Assembly (NCBI RefSeq): GCF_024600715.1 | Contig: NZ_CP102332.1 | Span: 5,084,001 to 5,148,000 of the forward strand | Source: Streptomyces changanensis | GTDB lineage: Bacteria; Actinomycetota; Actinomycetes; Streptomycetales; Streptomycetaceae | Direction: 5' to 3' | DNA length: 64,000 nt | Part shown: piece after piece, positions 1-9,341 of the stretch | How positions within the stretch are numbered: position 1 is the stretch's first letter | How the letters are laid out: each line of letters opens with the position of its first letter | Program-made: the position numbers and the translations under genes | The notes under the pieces: generated by a model | Databases searched by the model: none | What the model was told of the DNA's origin: nothing | What the model saw: only the letters and a program-made list of their open reading frames with translations

Positions 1-957
1 GCCCGCCTGTGGGGGCTCCCGGAGCAGGACCTGGCCGAGCTGCTGCCGGCGGCGGAACGCTGCCTGGCGTGGCTCTGCGCCGCCGTCGACGACGACGGGC
101 TGGTGGCCGAGCCGGGACCAGCCGCCGGTGTGCGGCGCGCGGAGACACAGGCCCACGCCCACCGGGCCGCCCTGCTCGGTGCCGACCTGCTGGAGGCGTG
201 CGGTCGGGACGGCGCCGACGCATGGCGCGACCGCGCCCACGCCATCCGGCGCCGCTTCCGCGAGAGTTTCTGGCTGGACGACCCGACCGGCGGCCGCCCC
301 GCCGCCGCGCTCACCACGGACGGCCGCCCCCTACCCCATCTGGGGTGTGCCGCGGCCCACCTGCTCGACACCGGACTGGTCGGCGGGGGAGGCCACGCAG
401 GGGGACTACTCGACACGTTGCAGACCGAACAGGTCGCCCGGTTGCTCGGCAGCCCCGCGCTCGACACCGGCTGGGGCCTGCGCGGCCTCGGCACCAAGGA
501 GCCCGGGCACAATCCGTTCGGCCACCGCGCGGGCGCCGTCCGCGTCCACGAGACCGCCGTCGCCGTCGTGGGCCTCGCCTCCGCCGGATACGAGAAGGAA
601 GCGACCGGGCTGGTCCGCGGGCTGCTCGATGCGGCGGAGGCGTTCGCGTACCGGCTGCCGGAGATGTACGGCGGGGACCAGCGCACCGAGGGGGGCGCGC
701 CCGTGCCGCACCCCTCCGCCTGCCGTCCCGCCGCCGTCGCCGCGGCCGCGGCCGTACACGTCCTCGCCGCTGTCGCGGGCATCCGCCCCGACGTCCCGGC
801 CGGCACGGTCGCGCTGCACCCTCTGGGCGGTGCCCCCCTGGGCGCCCTGAGGCTCTCCGGGCTCAGTGTGGCGGGGGAGTCGTTCGCGGTGCGCGTGAGC
901 AGGATGGGGCTCGGGATGGTCGAGGAGGCCGCCGCGGGACTCCAGTTGGGCGTGTGA
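1..957 (+). CDS. Glycogen-debranching-type glycosidase, C-terminal part (5' truncated by window)
   Basis: The reading frame is open from base 1 and ends in TGA at 955-957, so only the last 318 codons are present. The protein looks like the (alpha/alpha)6-barrel end of amylo-alpha-1,6-glucosidase-like debranching enzymes. Supporting signs are a helical tract with WGLR and HNPFGHR blocks, followed by a RLPEMYGG segment and a PHPSACRPAAVAAA segment, which are typical of the last barrel helices. Such enzymes trim alpha-1,6 branches of glycogen or related glucans in the cytoplasm. The catalytic centre would lie partly upstream of the window and cannot be checked. A related GH15/GH63-like glycosidase is the alternative. 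Confidence 0.72.
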   Translation, partial: ARLWGLPEQDLAELLPAAERCLAWLCAAVDDDGLVAEPGPAAGVRRAETQAHAHRAALLGADLLEACGRDGADAWRDRAHAIRRRFRESFWLDDPTGGRPAAALTTDGRPLPHLGCAAAHLLDTGLVGGGGHAGGLLDTLQTEQVARLLGSPALDTGWGLRGLGTKEPGHNPFGHRAGAVRVHETAVAVVGLASAGYEKEATGLVRGLLDAAEAFAYRLPEMYGGDQRTEGGAPVPHPSACRPAAVAAAAAVHVLAAVAGIRPDVPAGTVALHPLGGAPLGALRLSGLSVAGESFAVRVSRMGLGMVEEAAAGLQLGV

Positions 958-1060
958 CCACGCGCGGTCAGCCACGGGGCAACGCGAGGGGGGCGGGGGC
1001 GGGGGAGGGAGGGGGCGGGGGTGGGGGAGGCCCCCGCCAGACGTCCCGACGACGTGTTTA

Positions 1061-1082
1061 TCGTCAGGAAGACGACTATGAT
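1061..1082 (+). promoter_or_regulatory. Promoter and palindromic operator of the NrtR-like gene
   Basis: An inverted repeat TCGTC-N5-GACGA lies at 1061-1075. A -10-like TATGAT follows at 1077-1082, six bases before the ATG at 1089, so the transcript is probably leaderless. The palindrome occupies the -35/-10 spacer, where a bound repressor would block polymerase. NrtR proteins are known to bind palindromes near their own genes. That this is the NrtR site is inference. Confidence 0.55.
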
Positions 1083-1088
1083 CGCGGC

Positions 1089-1859
1089 ATGCCCCCCTAC
1101 GACCCCTCGGCCTTCCCGCCCTTCGCCGTGACCGTCGACCTGGTCGTCCTCACCGTGCGCCGGCACGCGCTGTGCGCTCTGGTCGTCCGGCGTGGGGAGC
1201 CGCCGTTCCAGGGCCGCTGGGCGCTGCCCGGGGGGTTCGTACGGCCCGACGAGGATCTGGGCGCGGCCGCGGCGCGCGAGCTCGCCGAGGAGACCGGGCT
1301 GTGCGTGCACGACCCGGGCGACCCGACACCCGCTCCGGGCGCCGGTGCGCACCTGGAGCAGTTGGCGACGTACGGGGATCCCGAGCGCGACCCCCGCATG
1401 CGCGTGGTCAGCGTCGCCCACCTCGCCCTCGCGCCCGATCTGCCCGCACCCCGGCCGGGCGGTGACGCCAACAGCGTCCGCTGGGCGCCCGTGGAGGAAC
1501 TGCTCAGCCCCGAGACGGGCTTCGACCGCGGCGAGGAGCCGTCCGTCCCGCTCGCCTTCGACCACGGTCGCATCCTGGCGGACGGTGTGGAGCGCGCCCG
1601 GTCGAAGATCGAGTACTCCTCGCTCGCGACGGCCTTCTGCCCGCCCGAGTTCACCGTCGGCGAGTTGAGGCGCGTGTACGAGGCGGTGTGGGGGGTGGCC
1701 CTGGATCCGCGGAACTTCCACCGCAAGGTGACGGGAACGCCGGGCTTCCTCGTTCCGGCGGGAGGCACGACCACGCGCCAGGGCGGGCGTCCCGCGCAGC
1801 TGTTCCGCGCAGGTGGCGCGACCCTGCTCAACCCGCCGATGCTGCGTCCCGAGGTCTGA
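1089..1859 (+). CDS. NrtR-family Nudix-domain transcriptional regulator
   Basis: This 256-residue protein has an N-terminal Nudix domain with a complete Nudix box of the form GX5EX7RELAEETG at about residues 54-76. A C-terminal winged-helix part follows (VGELRRVYEAVWG, then NFHRKV). This pairing is the NrtR architecture. NrtR proteins sense ADP-ribose-type ligands and repress NAD-metabolism genes. The Nudix box looks intact, so hydrolase activity cannot be excluded, although many NrtR proteins have lost it. No NAD gene lies nearby in the window, so the regulon is not visible. The ATG at 1089 is chosen because a -10 element sits six bases upstream. Alternative: a catalytic Nudix hydrolase. Confidence 0.78.
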   Translation: MPPYDPSAFPPFAVTVDLVVLTVRRHALCALVVRRGEPPFQGRWALPGGFVRPDEDLGAAAARELAEETGLCVHDPGDPTPAPGAGAHLEQLATYGDPERDPRMRVVSVAHLALAPDLPAPRPGGDANSVRWAPVEELLSPETGFDRGEEPSVPLAFDHGRILADGVERARSKIEYSSLATAFCPPEFTVGELRRVYEAVWGVALDPRNFHRKVTGTPGFLVPAGGTTTRQGGRPAQLFRAGGATLLNPPMLRPEV

Positions 1860-1994
1860 CGCGCCTGCGTGGCGGCGTCGGACGGTTGGGCACCCCGCAA
1901 CCGCCCGATGTGCGCGGAAAGTCCGAAATGCCGAGTTATTGTGCTGCGGTACCCACCCTGCCGCCGAGCGGTCTCACCTACCGCGAGAGAAACG

Positions 1995-3986
1995 ATGCTC
2001 CAGGCAATCGGACTCACCAGCACGCACCGCAGGAACCGCCCGCCCGCCGTGGACGACCTCACCTTCGAGGCGCGGCCCGGAGAGGTCACCGCCCTCTTCG
2101 GCCCGCCCGGAGCGGGCAAGACCACGGCGCTGCGCCTGATGCTCGGACTCGAACGCGGCCAGGGCGTCGCCTACTTCCGCGGCCGCCCCCTCCACCGCAT
2201 CGCCAACCCGCCGCGGGAGGTCGGTGTCCTCCTCGGCGACGTGCCGGGGCACCCGGCGCGCAGCGTCCGCGGCCAGCTCAGGATGTTGTGCGCGGTGGCA
2301 GGCGTCCCGGTCTCCCGCGCCGACGAGCTGATCGACGCCGTCGGCCTCGACGGTCTCGACGACCAGCGCCTCGGCGCCCTGTCCCGCGGCATGGACCGCC
2401 GACTGGGCATGGCGGCGGCCCTGTTGGGCGACCCCCACACGCTCGTCCTGGACGAGCCGACCGCCGGCCTCTCGACGCGTGAGGCGAACTGGCTGCACGG
2501 CCTGCTGCGGGCCCACGCCCACCACGGCGGCACCGTCCTCTACACCACCTCCGACAGCCGGGCTGCCGCCCGTACCGCCGACCACGTGGTGGCGATGGCC
2601 GCCGGCCGGCTCGTCGGCGACCAGGACGCCGCCACCTTCGCCCGCACGCGGCTGCGTCCCCGCGTCGCCGTCCGCACCCCGCACGCCGCCCGCCTCGCCG
2701 CCCAGCTCAGACGCGAGGCCCGCGCCGCCCACCGTTCCGTCGAGGTCGTCTCCGAGCACGGCAACGGGCTGTACGTGTACGGCAGCGACTGCGCCCAGGT
2801 CGGTGAGACCGCCTTCCGCCACGGCATCCTCCTGCACCGCCTTGCCGACGAGACCGGCCCCGCGCCCACACCCGCGAGCACCCTCACGCCCCCGAACGCC
2901 TCCACGCCCCCGCGTGCCCCCGCGCCCCCGAACACCACCGCGCTCGCGCACGTCACCGCCCCCGCGCACGTCACCGCCCCCGCCCACCCGCTCGCGGCGG
3001 CCGTCCCGGGGGAGGGGGCACCCGACCGCGCCACCACCGGACGAGGCATCCCCGCCCCGACCCGCACCAGCGCACCCGACCGCGGACCGGCCGCCGCCCC
3101 CGCCCCGACCCGCACCACCACCCCGCCCGCCGCCCGCGCCACCCCACGCCACCCCGCCCCCCGCGCAGGGAAGCGCCGCCGCCGACGCGGGCGCGAGCGC
3201 TCGTGGGCGGCACGGCGCGCACCGCTGCGGCCGCTCCGCTACGAGCTGCGCCGCCTCACCGGGGTGCCCTCCACGCCGATCACCCTCGGCGCCGCCGTCC
3301 TCGCCTCCGTCGTCCTCGCCGTGCTGATGGGGCGGCTCGGCCGCACCCCCGTGCCCGCCGCCGTCGCCGCCTGGCCGGACCTGCTGCCCCTGCCGCCCGC
3401 GGCCCTGGGTGCCGGGCTCGTCGGCGCCTTCTCCTTCGGCGACGAGTACCGCTACCCGGCGCTCCCCGCCTCCCTGGGCGCCACCCCGCGCCGCATCGGC
3501 CTCCTGCTCGCCAAACTCGCCGTCACGGCCGCCACCGCTGTGCTGCTGGCGGTGGTGGTCGCCGTCGTCGATCTGGAGGCGCTGCGGCTCGTCTACGGCG
3601 GCCGATTGATCCCGGTGCCGGGGAACTGGCCTACCCTCTGCGCGAGTTGGCTCGCGCTCGTCGTCGGATGCGCTTGGGCGGGGCTGCTGGCGGCCGGGGT
3701 GTTCCGGGCCGCCGCGGCGGGGCTCGCGGCCGTCCTCGCCGTACCCGTGGTGATCGCGCCGGCCGTCGAGGAGGCCCTCCTCGGGCCCGCGGTCCGCAGC
3801 GTCGCCGGACTCCCCGCCCGGCTGCGGGAACTGGCCTGGCCCCGCTGGCCCGCGGAAGGCGACCGCTGGGTGGACGGTGCTCTGCGGGTCATGGCCCAAC
3901 CGGTCGGCGCCGCCCTGGCCTTGTCCCTCACGGTGCTCCTGTGCGCGTTCCTGTTCACCGGGGTGCGCCGCACCGCACGGTGGTGA
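1995..3986 (+). CDS. Fused ABC transporter: ATPase, Pro-rich linker and membrane domain
   Basis: This 663-residue protein starts with an ABC ATPase (residues 1-250). It has Walker A GPPGAGKTT at about 36-44, a degenerate signature LSRGM in place of LSGGQ, and Walker B TLVLDEP. A Pro/Thr/Ala-rich linker of roughly 130 residues (about 290-430) contains short duplications. A C-terminal part of about 220 residues carries five or six hydrophobic segments. ABC-2 systems normally encode ATPase and permease separately, so the one-polypeptide layout is unusual. The ATG at 1995 follows GAGAGAAACG. It sits upstream of whiH, where an ABC protein is also found in other Streptomyces as I recall. The substrate is unknown; drug or peptide export is a guess. 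Confidence 0.72.
   Translation: MLQAIGLTSTHRRNRPPAVDDLTFEARPGEVTALFGPPGAGKTTALRLMLGLERGQGVAYFRGRPLHRIANPPREVGVLLGDVPGHPARSVRGQLRMLCAVAGVPVSRADELIDAVGLDGLDDQRLGALSRGMDRRLGMAAALLGDPHTLVLDEPTAGLSTREANWLHGLLRAHAHHGGTVLYTTSDSRAAARTADHVVAMAAGRLVGDQDAATFARTRLRPRVAVRTPHAARLAAQLRREARAAHRSVEVVSEHGNGLYVYGSDCAQVGETAFRHGILLHRLADETGPAPTPASTLTPPNASTPPRAPAPPNTTALAHVTAPAHVTAPAHPLAAAVPGEGAPDRATTGRGIPAPTRTSAPDRGPAAAPAPTRTTTPPAARATPRHPAPRAGKRRRRRGRERSWAARRAPLRPLRYELRRLTGVPSTPITLGAAVLASVVLAVLMGRLGRTPVPAAVAAWPDLLPLPPAALGAGLVGAFSFGDEYRYPALPASLGATPRRIGLLLAKLAVTAATAVLLAVVVAVVDLEALRLVYGGRLIPVPGNWPTLCASWLALVVGCAWAGLLAAGVFRAAAAGLAAVLAVPVVIAPAVEEALLGPAVRSVAGLPARLRELAWPRWPAEGDRWVDGALRVMAQPVGAALALSLTVLLCAFLFTGVRRTARW
2945..3130 (+). 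repeat. Short direct repeats encoding the Pro-rich ABC linker
   Basis: An 18-base unit encoding AHVTAP occurs twice in tandem around 2945-2985. A CCCGCCCCGACCCGCACCA-like unit recurs around 3053 and 3103. Both lie inside the linker of the fused ABC protein, and length variation between strains is expected. Confidence 0.6.
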
Positions 3987-4010
3987 TCAGTTGCCGATCG
4001 GGAAGTGATC
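3985..4010. promoter_or_regulatory. 26-bp interrupted palindrome upstream of whiH
   Basis: The sequence reads GATCA-N4-CCGATCGG-N4-TGATC. It has exact two-fold symmetry in the outer five-base arms and in the eight-base core. It overlaps the stop codon of the upstream gene and lies about 150 bases before whiH. It could be an operator, perhaps for WhiH itself, or a weak terminator. Confidence 0.45.
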
Positions 4011-4068
4011 GTTGCGCGCCAATCGCTCGGTCGCCCTTGGAATTTGCCCGCTTCCTTCCGATAAGGCG

Positions 4069-4093
4069 TCAAGTGCAGCGCGGGCGCCGATCA
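4069..4093 (+). promoter_or_regulatory. Candidate sigma-WhiG promoter of whiH
   Basis: A GCCGATCA element at 4086-4093 resembles the GCCGATAA -10 box of the FliA/WhiG sigma class, and TCAAG lies upstream at 4069. A second -10-like TCCGATAA is at 4057-4064. whiH is a known WhiG target in S. coelicolor. The spacing to TCAAG is shorter than the class consensus, so the exact element is uncertain. Confidence 0.4.
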
Positions 4094-4156
4094 CCCTTTC
4101 GTGTGCTTTTCACCAAAGACCTCAAGGGGTTCGGGAGCGGCGCCGACAAAGGATGC

Positions 4157-5044
4157 GTGAGTACCCTTGCGCACACCATGATGACCGCCGCCCGCCACGC
4201 CGAGGCTTCCCTCGCCGCCCCGGGCGGTCTCGACCGCTACCCCTACGCGGAGGCGCCGGCCGCCGACCGCGTCGGCGCACCGTCCTGGGAAGCCGCCGAT
4301 TCGGAGTTGGGCCGCATGGGCCGCCGGTCGGCGGGCAACCGCGGTCGCGGACTCCACGGGCAACTCGTCCAACAGCTCGGTCAGATGATCGTCTCCGGCG
4401 ACCTCGGCGCCGACCGCCCCCTCGTCCCGGAGGAGATCGGCCAGCGGTTCGAGGTCTCCCGCACCGTCGTCCGCGAGTCCCTCCGCGTCTTGGAGGCGAA
4501 GGGTCTCGTCAGCGCCCGGCCGAACGTCGGCACCCGCGTCCGCCCGGTCAGCGACTGGAACCTCCTCGACCCCGACATCATCGAGTGGCGGGCCTTCGGG
4601 CCGCAGCGCGACGACCAGCGACGGGAGCTGGCCGAGCTGCGCTGGACCATCGAGCCCCTGGCCGCCAGGCTCGCCGCGGGCCACAGCCGCGAAGACCTCC
4701 AGCAGCGGCTCGCGGACATGGTGGAGATCATGGGCCACGCCTTCGCGCAGGGCGACGCGATCACGTTCTCGCGCGCCGACGCCGAGTTCCACTCCCTCCT
4801 CATCCAGCTCGCGGGCAATCGCATGCTGGAGCACCTCTCCGGCATCGTCTCCGCCGCGCTCCAGGTGTCCGGCGCCCCGGCGATCAGCTGCGACCGCCCC
4901 GGCGAGTCCTGCATCTCCCACCACGCCCGCATCGCCGAGGCCCTCGCCGCCGGTGACGGCCCGGCCGCCGAGGCGGCCATGCGGCAGCTCCTCATCGTCC
5001 AGCCCGACGTGGAGCGGGTCGTCCCCGCTCCCCGCGAGCACTGA
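4157..5044 (+). CDS. whiH: Sporulation transcription factor WhiH (GntR/FadR family)
   Basis: This 295-residue GntR-family regulator has an N-terminal winged helix at about residues 65-130 (GQRFEVSRTVVRESLRVLE) and a C-terminal FCD-type ligand domain. The FCD part includes DAEFHSLLIQLAGN and SHHARIAEALAAGD, whose Asp/His residues usually bind a metal or carboxylate effector. WhiH acts in aerial hyphae and is needed for proper sporulation septation. The GTG at 4157 is preceded by AAAGGA seven bases upstream and gives the length I recall for WhiH. Position just before hrdB on the same strand matches S. coelicolor. The upstream palindrome and WhiG-like boxes fit developmental control. Confidence 0.9.
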   Translation: MSTLAHTMMTAARHAEASLAAPGGLDRYPYAEAPAADRVGAPSWEAADSELGRMGRRSAGNRGRGLHGQLVQQLGQMIVSGDLGADRPLVPEEIGQRFEVSRTVVRESLRVLEAKGLVSARPNVGTRVRPVSDWNLLDPDIIEWRAFGPQRDDQRRELAELRWTIEPLAARLAAGHSREDLQQRLADMVEIMGHAFAQGDAITFSRADAEFHSLLIQLAGNRMLEHLSGIVSAALQVSGAPAISCDRPGESCISHHARIAEALAAGDGPAAEAAMRQLLIVQPDVERVVPAPREH

Positions 5045-5110
5045 GCGCCGACCGTGGGCGCGGGGAGCGCGCACGGTGTCACACGGCACACGGAAGCGTC
5101 GTTCGGAGGC

Positions 5111-5167
5111 GTGCCGCCGACCCCTCGGGGTACTCGACAGGATCGGACCACTCGGGTCCGGCGGCAC
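5111..5167 (+). terminator. Structured inverted repeat downstream of whiH
   Basis: Outer arms GTGCCGCCG (5111-5119) and CGGCGGCAC (5159-5167) are complementary and enclose two smaller hairpins (ACCCC-tc-GGGGT and GGACC-N4-GGGTCC). It starts about 70 bases after the whiH stop and probably ends that transcript. There is no T-tract. Confidence 0.5.
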
Positions 5168-5444
5168 GGACCGGTGACGGGATTGCGGGGTGATGTCCTC
5201 GTACGCCCTGTGTACGCCGTTATGCGGTGTGACTCGGGCCACGCGGATTGGGCGTAACGCTCCTCGAAGCACGGCGATGACCTAAGAGGTGACAGCCGAG
5301 GAGGGAATACAGGCGCCGATCACGGCGCTGTCCACCTCCGAGGCCCAGCCCGCGTCGTCGGCTCATTCCCCGCCGGCGGTCGTCGGCTCCGGCCCGATCA
5401 TGGGCGGGGCCGGAAGCCGTTTCCATCGTTCCGAGAGGTTGTTC

Positions 5445-6995
<1,551 letters not shown>

Positions 6996-7026
6996 GTGGT
7001 CCGCGGGCACGTCCCGCGCGACGCAC

Positions 7027-7062
7027 GGAGGGCCCGGTTCCGGAAAAGGAACCGGGCCCTCC
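7027..7062 (+). terminator. Terminator of hrdB
   Basis: Perfect 15-bp arms (GGAGGGCCCGGTTCC and its complement) are separated by a six-base GGAAAA loop, starting 31 bases after the hrdB stop. No T-run follows, which is usual in Streptomyces. Confidence 0.9.
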
Positions 7063-7138
7063 GGCGTTGCGGGGTGCGGTCGTCCGCTCGGTGGCTGACG
7101 CTGAGTGGGTGACATGCAACCCTGAGTCAGGAGGCCGA

Positions 7139-7969
7139 ATGCGCGGAACGCGTCATCCCATCAGCAGCAGGCGGGCAGCGGTCGGGGTCGTGGCCGCGGC
7201 GGCGGCCGTGGCCACGCTCGTGGCGCCCGCCCCGGCCGCCGCGGACGGTGGCGTCGTCGGGGGGCACACGGCCCAGGTCGCGGACGCGCCGTGGGTGGTC
7301 GCCCTGTCCAGCCGTGACCGGTTCGGGCGTACCCGGGCCGGCCAGTTCTGCGGTGGCGTGGTGATCGCCCCGGCGAAGGTCGCCACGGCGGCGCACTGCC
7401 TCCGGGAGGACGTGCTCGGGGTGGCGCCGGACCGGCTGGAGGACCTCAAGGTCATCGCCGGCCGCTCCTCGCTGCTGGGGCCTGGCGGGTACGAGGTCCC
7501 GGTGAGCGCGATCTGGATCAACCCGGCCTACGACCCCGACTCGAACTCCGGCGACGTCGCCGTCCTGACCCTCGCCCAGCGCCTGCCGGACGGCTACACG
7601 ATCCCCGTCGCCCGCGCCGGGGACGCCGCCTACACCCCCGGTACGGCGGCGACCGTGTACGGCTGGGGCGACACCACCGGCCAGGGCACGTACGCCTCCC
7701 GGCTCCACGCCGCGGAGGTGTCCGTCCTTCCCGACGAGTCCTGCGCCCGCGCCTACCCGGCGGGGAAGGGGCCCGCGCGATACCGGGCGGACACGATGCT
7801 GTGCGCCGGCACGGACCAGGGGGGCCGTGACGCCTGTCAGGGCGACAGCGGGGGCCCGCTGGTGGCACACGGGCGCCTGATCGGCCTGGTGTCCTGGGGC
7901 AGCGGCTGCGGCCGCGCGGACAGCCCGGGCGTCTACACGCGGGCGTCGACGCTCCTGCCGCCGTCGTGA
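7139..7969 (+). CDS. Secreted trypsin-like serine protease (S1 family)
   Basis: This 276-residue pre-protein has a signal peptide at about residues 1-35 (Arg-rich start, Ala/Val core, PAPAAA). The chymotrypsin fold follows. The catalytic triad is visible as His86 in TAAHC, Asp139 in SGDVAVL and Ser237 in GDSGGP. VVGGHTA near residue 39 is the expected mature N-terminus of an activated trypsin-like enzyme. Asp231, six residues before the catalytic Ser, suggests trypsin-like Arg/Lys specificity. Cysteines near the His, at 202, 222 and 233, and in the SGCG segment fit the usual disulfides. The ATG at 7139 has AGGAGG four bases upstream. It would act outside the cell on peptides or proteins. Confidence 0.93.
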   Translation: MRGTRHPISSRRAAVGVVAAAAAVATLVAPAPAAADGGVVGGHTAQVADAPWVVALSSRDRFGRTRAGQFCGGVVIAPAKVATAAHCLREDVLGVAPDRLEDLKVIAGRSSLLGPGGYEVPVSAIWINPAYDPDSNSGDVAVLTLAQRLPDGYTIPVARAGDAAYTPGTAATVYGWGDTTGQGTYASRLHAAEVSVLPDESCARAYPAGKGPARYRADTMLCAGTDQGGRDACQGDSGGPLVAHGRLIGLVSWGSGCGRADSPGVYTRASTLLPPS

Positions 7970-8467
7970 CGGGCGTGCGCCGTCGCGCCGGGACCGCCGT
8001 ACGCCGTCGCGCCGCGACCGGCCGCCGTCGCAAGGGGATCGACGTCCGCCGTCACGCGGTGGGGTCGGGTCGCGCCGGTGCGTGAGTCTCGGGCGGCGCA
8101 CGAACGGGACGGCCGGACATGCCGGTTCGGCCCGCGGCCCCTGACCGGCCGGCCTCGGTCCCGAGCGTGCGGACACCCGCCGGAGCGGTCCCGGGCGCCC
8201 GAGCCGGGCGCAGTCGTCCGCCGCCTGGGGAACAGCCGCGCCGAGTGGCGGCGCCCGTCCCGAACGGGCGGACATCTGTCCCGAGTCGGCCGACCCGCTG
8301 CCCGAGCGGGGCTGCGTCCGGCCTGTCCGGGCGGCGGTTCGTGTACGGCGTCGTACGGGACTGGCCCCGCCCGGCCCGGCGGAGTCGTCCGCCGGGCCCG
8401 TACCCGTCCGGCCAAGGGCCGCTGGAGGGCGGGGAAGGGCCCGGTCCGGTGTGGTGCCGTCGGGGGA
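7970..8467. other. Gene-free GC-rich interval
   Basis: About 500 bases lie between the protease and the terminator pair. Open frames on both strands are long only because stop codons are rare at this GC content. None has a convincing start, ribosome site or recognisable protein. Short imperfect repeats of CGCCGTCGC and CCCGAGC(G)-type words recur. Confidence 0.5.
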
Positions 8468-8491
8468 GCGCAGCGGGAAACCCCGCTGCGC
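8468..8491. terminator. Hairpin between convergent genes
   Basis: Ten-bp perfect arms GCGCAGCGGG / CCCGCTGCGC enclose an AAAC loop. It lies between the protease (plus) and the DUF7455 gene (minus), so it can end transcription from either side. Confidence 0.6.
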
Positions 8492-8509
8492 GCCGTATGG
8501 GTGCGGAGC

Positions 8510-8545
8510 GGGGCGGCACCCCGCCGTCACTCAGGGTGCCGCCCC
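8510..8545. terminator. Terminator hairpin between convergent genes
   Basis: Eleven-bp perfect arms GGGGCGGCACC / GGTGCCGCCCC are separated by 14 bases. It is the hairpin closer to the 3' end of the DUF7455 gene. Confidence 0.65.
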
Positions 8546-8672
8546 GCGTCACCGGCGGTCCCGGACCCTCCGGCGCGGGCCGGAAAAGCCGCGGGCGGCC
8601 TACCCCGCGGAGACGGGGGCGGCCGCCCGATGGCCGGTCCTGGACCGGTCTGGCTCGTCGTGGATGCGCGTG

Positions 8673-8903
8673 TCAGCGGTCCTCGTCGGGTGCTCCGGCC
8701 GGCACGGTGGTGAGCCGGTCCGTCTCATCCTGTATCTCCGCGGCGATCTTCTTCAGTTCCGGCTCGAACTTGCGGCCGTGGTGGGCGCAGAAGAGCAGTT
8801 CGCCACCGCTGGACAGCACGACGCGCAGATATGCCTGGGCGCCGCAGCGGTCGCAACGGTCGGCGGCCGTCAGCTGGCTCGCGGGGGTCAGAACAGTAGT
8901 CAC
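8673..8903 (-). CDS. Small zinc-ribbon protein (DUF7455-like)
   Basis: This 76-residue protein resembles a small actinobacterial family often found beside parE or sigma-factor genes. It has CDRCG near residue 17 and CAHHG near residue 39, which together form a likely Cys3His zinc site, followed by a charged helix (FEPELKKIAAEIQDE). The function is unknown. Size and fold suggest a nucleic-acid or protein adaptor in the cytoplasm. It is transcribed away from parE, with about 440 bases between the starts. On the minus strand a TTGACC box (8946-8941) upstream could be its -35. Confidence 0.8.
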   Translation of the reverse strand: MTTVLTPASQLTAADRCDRCGAQAYLRVVLSSGGELLFCAHHGRKFEPELKKIAAEIQDETDRLTTVPAGAPDEDR

Positions 8904-9227
8904 GTCGCCTCTTCTCTAGCTCGACGAGCTGTCGTACCAGGGTCAACATCCAACCAGGCCGAAAACGTTCCCGCTCGCGGCTTTTCCTCGAAACTTTTTC
9001 AAGGTGGCTGTCTGCTGCCGGTTGGCGGCGAATGAGCCGTATTGCGGTGTCGCTGTGCGTTACGGGTTTCGCGTTGCTTGTCTGGTGTGTCCCCCCGGCT
9101 GGGTTGCCGGTTGTTCAGGAGGACGTGCCCGGAGCCTAAATGGTTCATGCCTGGAAGGGAACGTGATGTCCACGTCACCCGGACGAGGGATCGAACACCC
9201 ATACGAGTCTGGACTAGCATGACCGTT

Positions 9228-9307
9228 CACGTGGGTGGCGTGACAACCGCTCTACCTGGGCTCTGTACGCTCGGACCGGCACAGAGGCCGACCGCCCTAC
9301 CCACGTG
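9228..9307. promoter_or_regulatory. Inverted repeat flanking the presumed parE promoter
   Basis: CACGTGGGT at 9228-9236 and ACCCACGTG at 9299-9307 are exact complements 62 bases apart. Between them lie TGACAA (9241-9246) and TACGCT (9266-9271), spaced 19 bases, a reasonable promoter for parE. A second -10-like TAGCAT is at 9215-9220. The repeat may bind a dimeric regulator at two sites; this is inference. Confidence 0.35.
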
Positions 9308-9341
9308 GGCAAGAACCCAAATTCAGCGAGGAGCGAACCGC

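Noticed and set aside
5304..5330. Possible sigma-R promoter (GGAAT box) before hrdB
   Set aside because: GGAAT is present but no GTT lies 18-19 bases downstream; not supported despite a known sigma-R promoter of hrdB in S. coelicolor.
7127..8530. Minus-strand frame opposite the protease and the empty region
   Set aside because: Arg/Gly/Pro-rich in the gap and antisense to a clear protease gene; no start signal.
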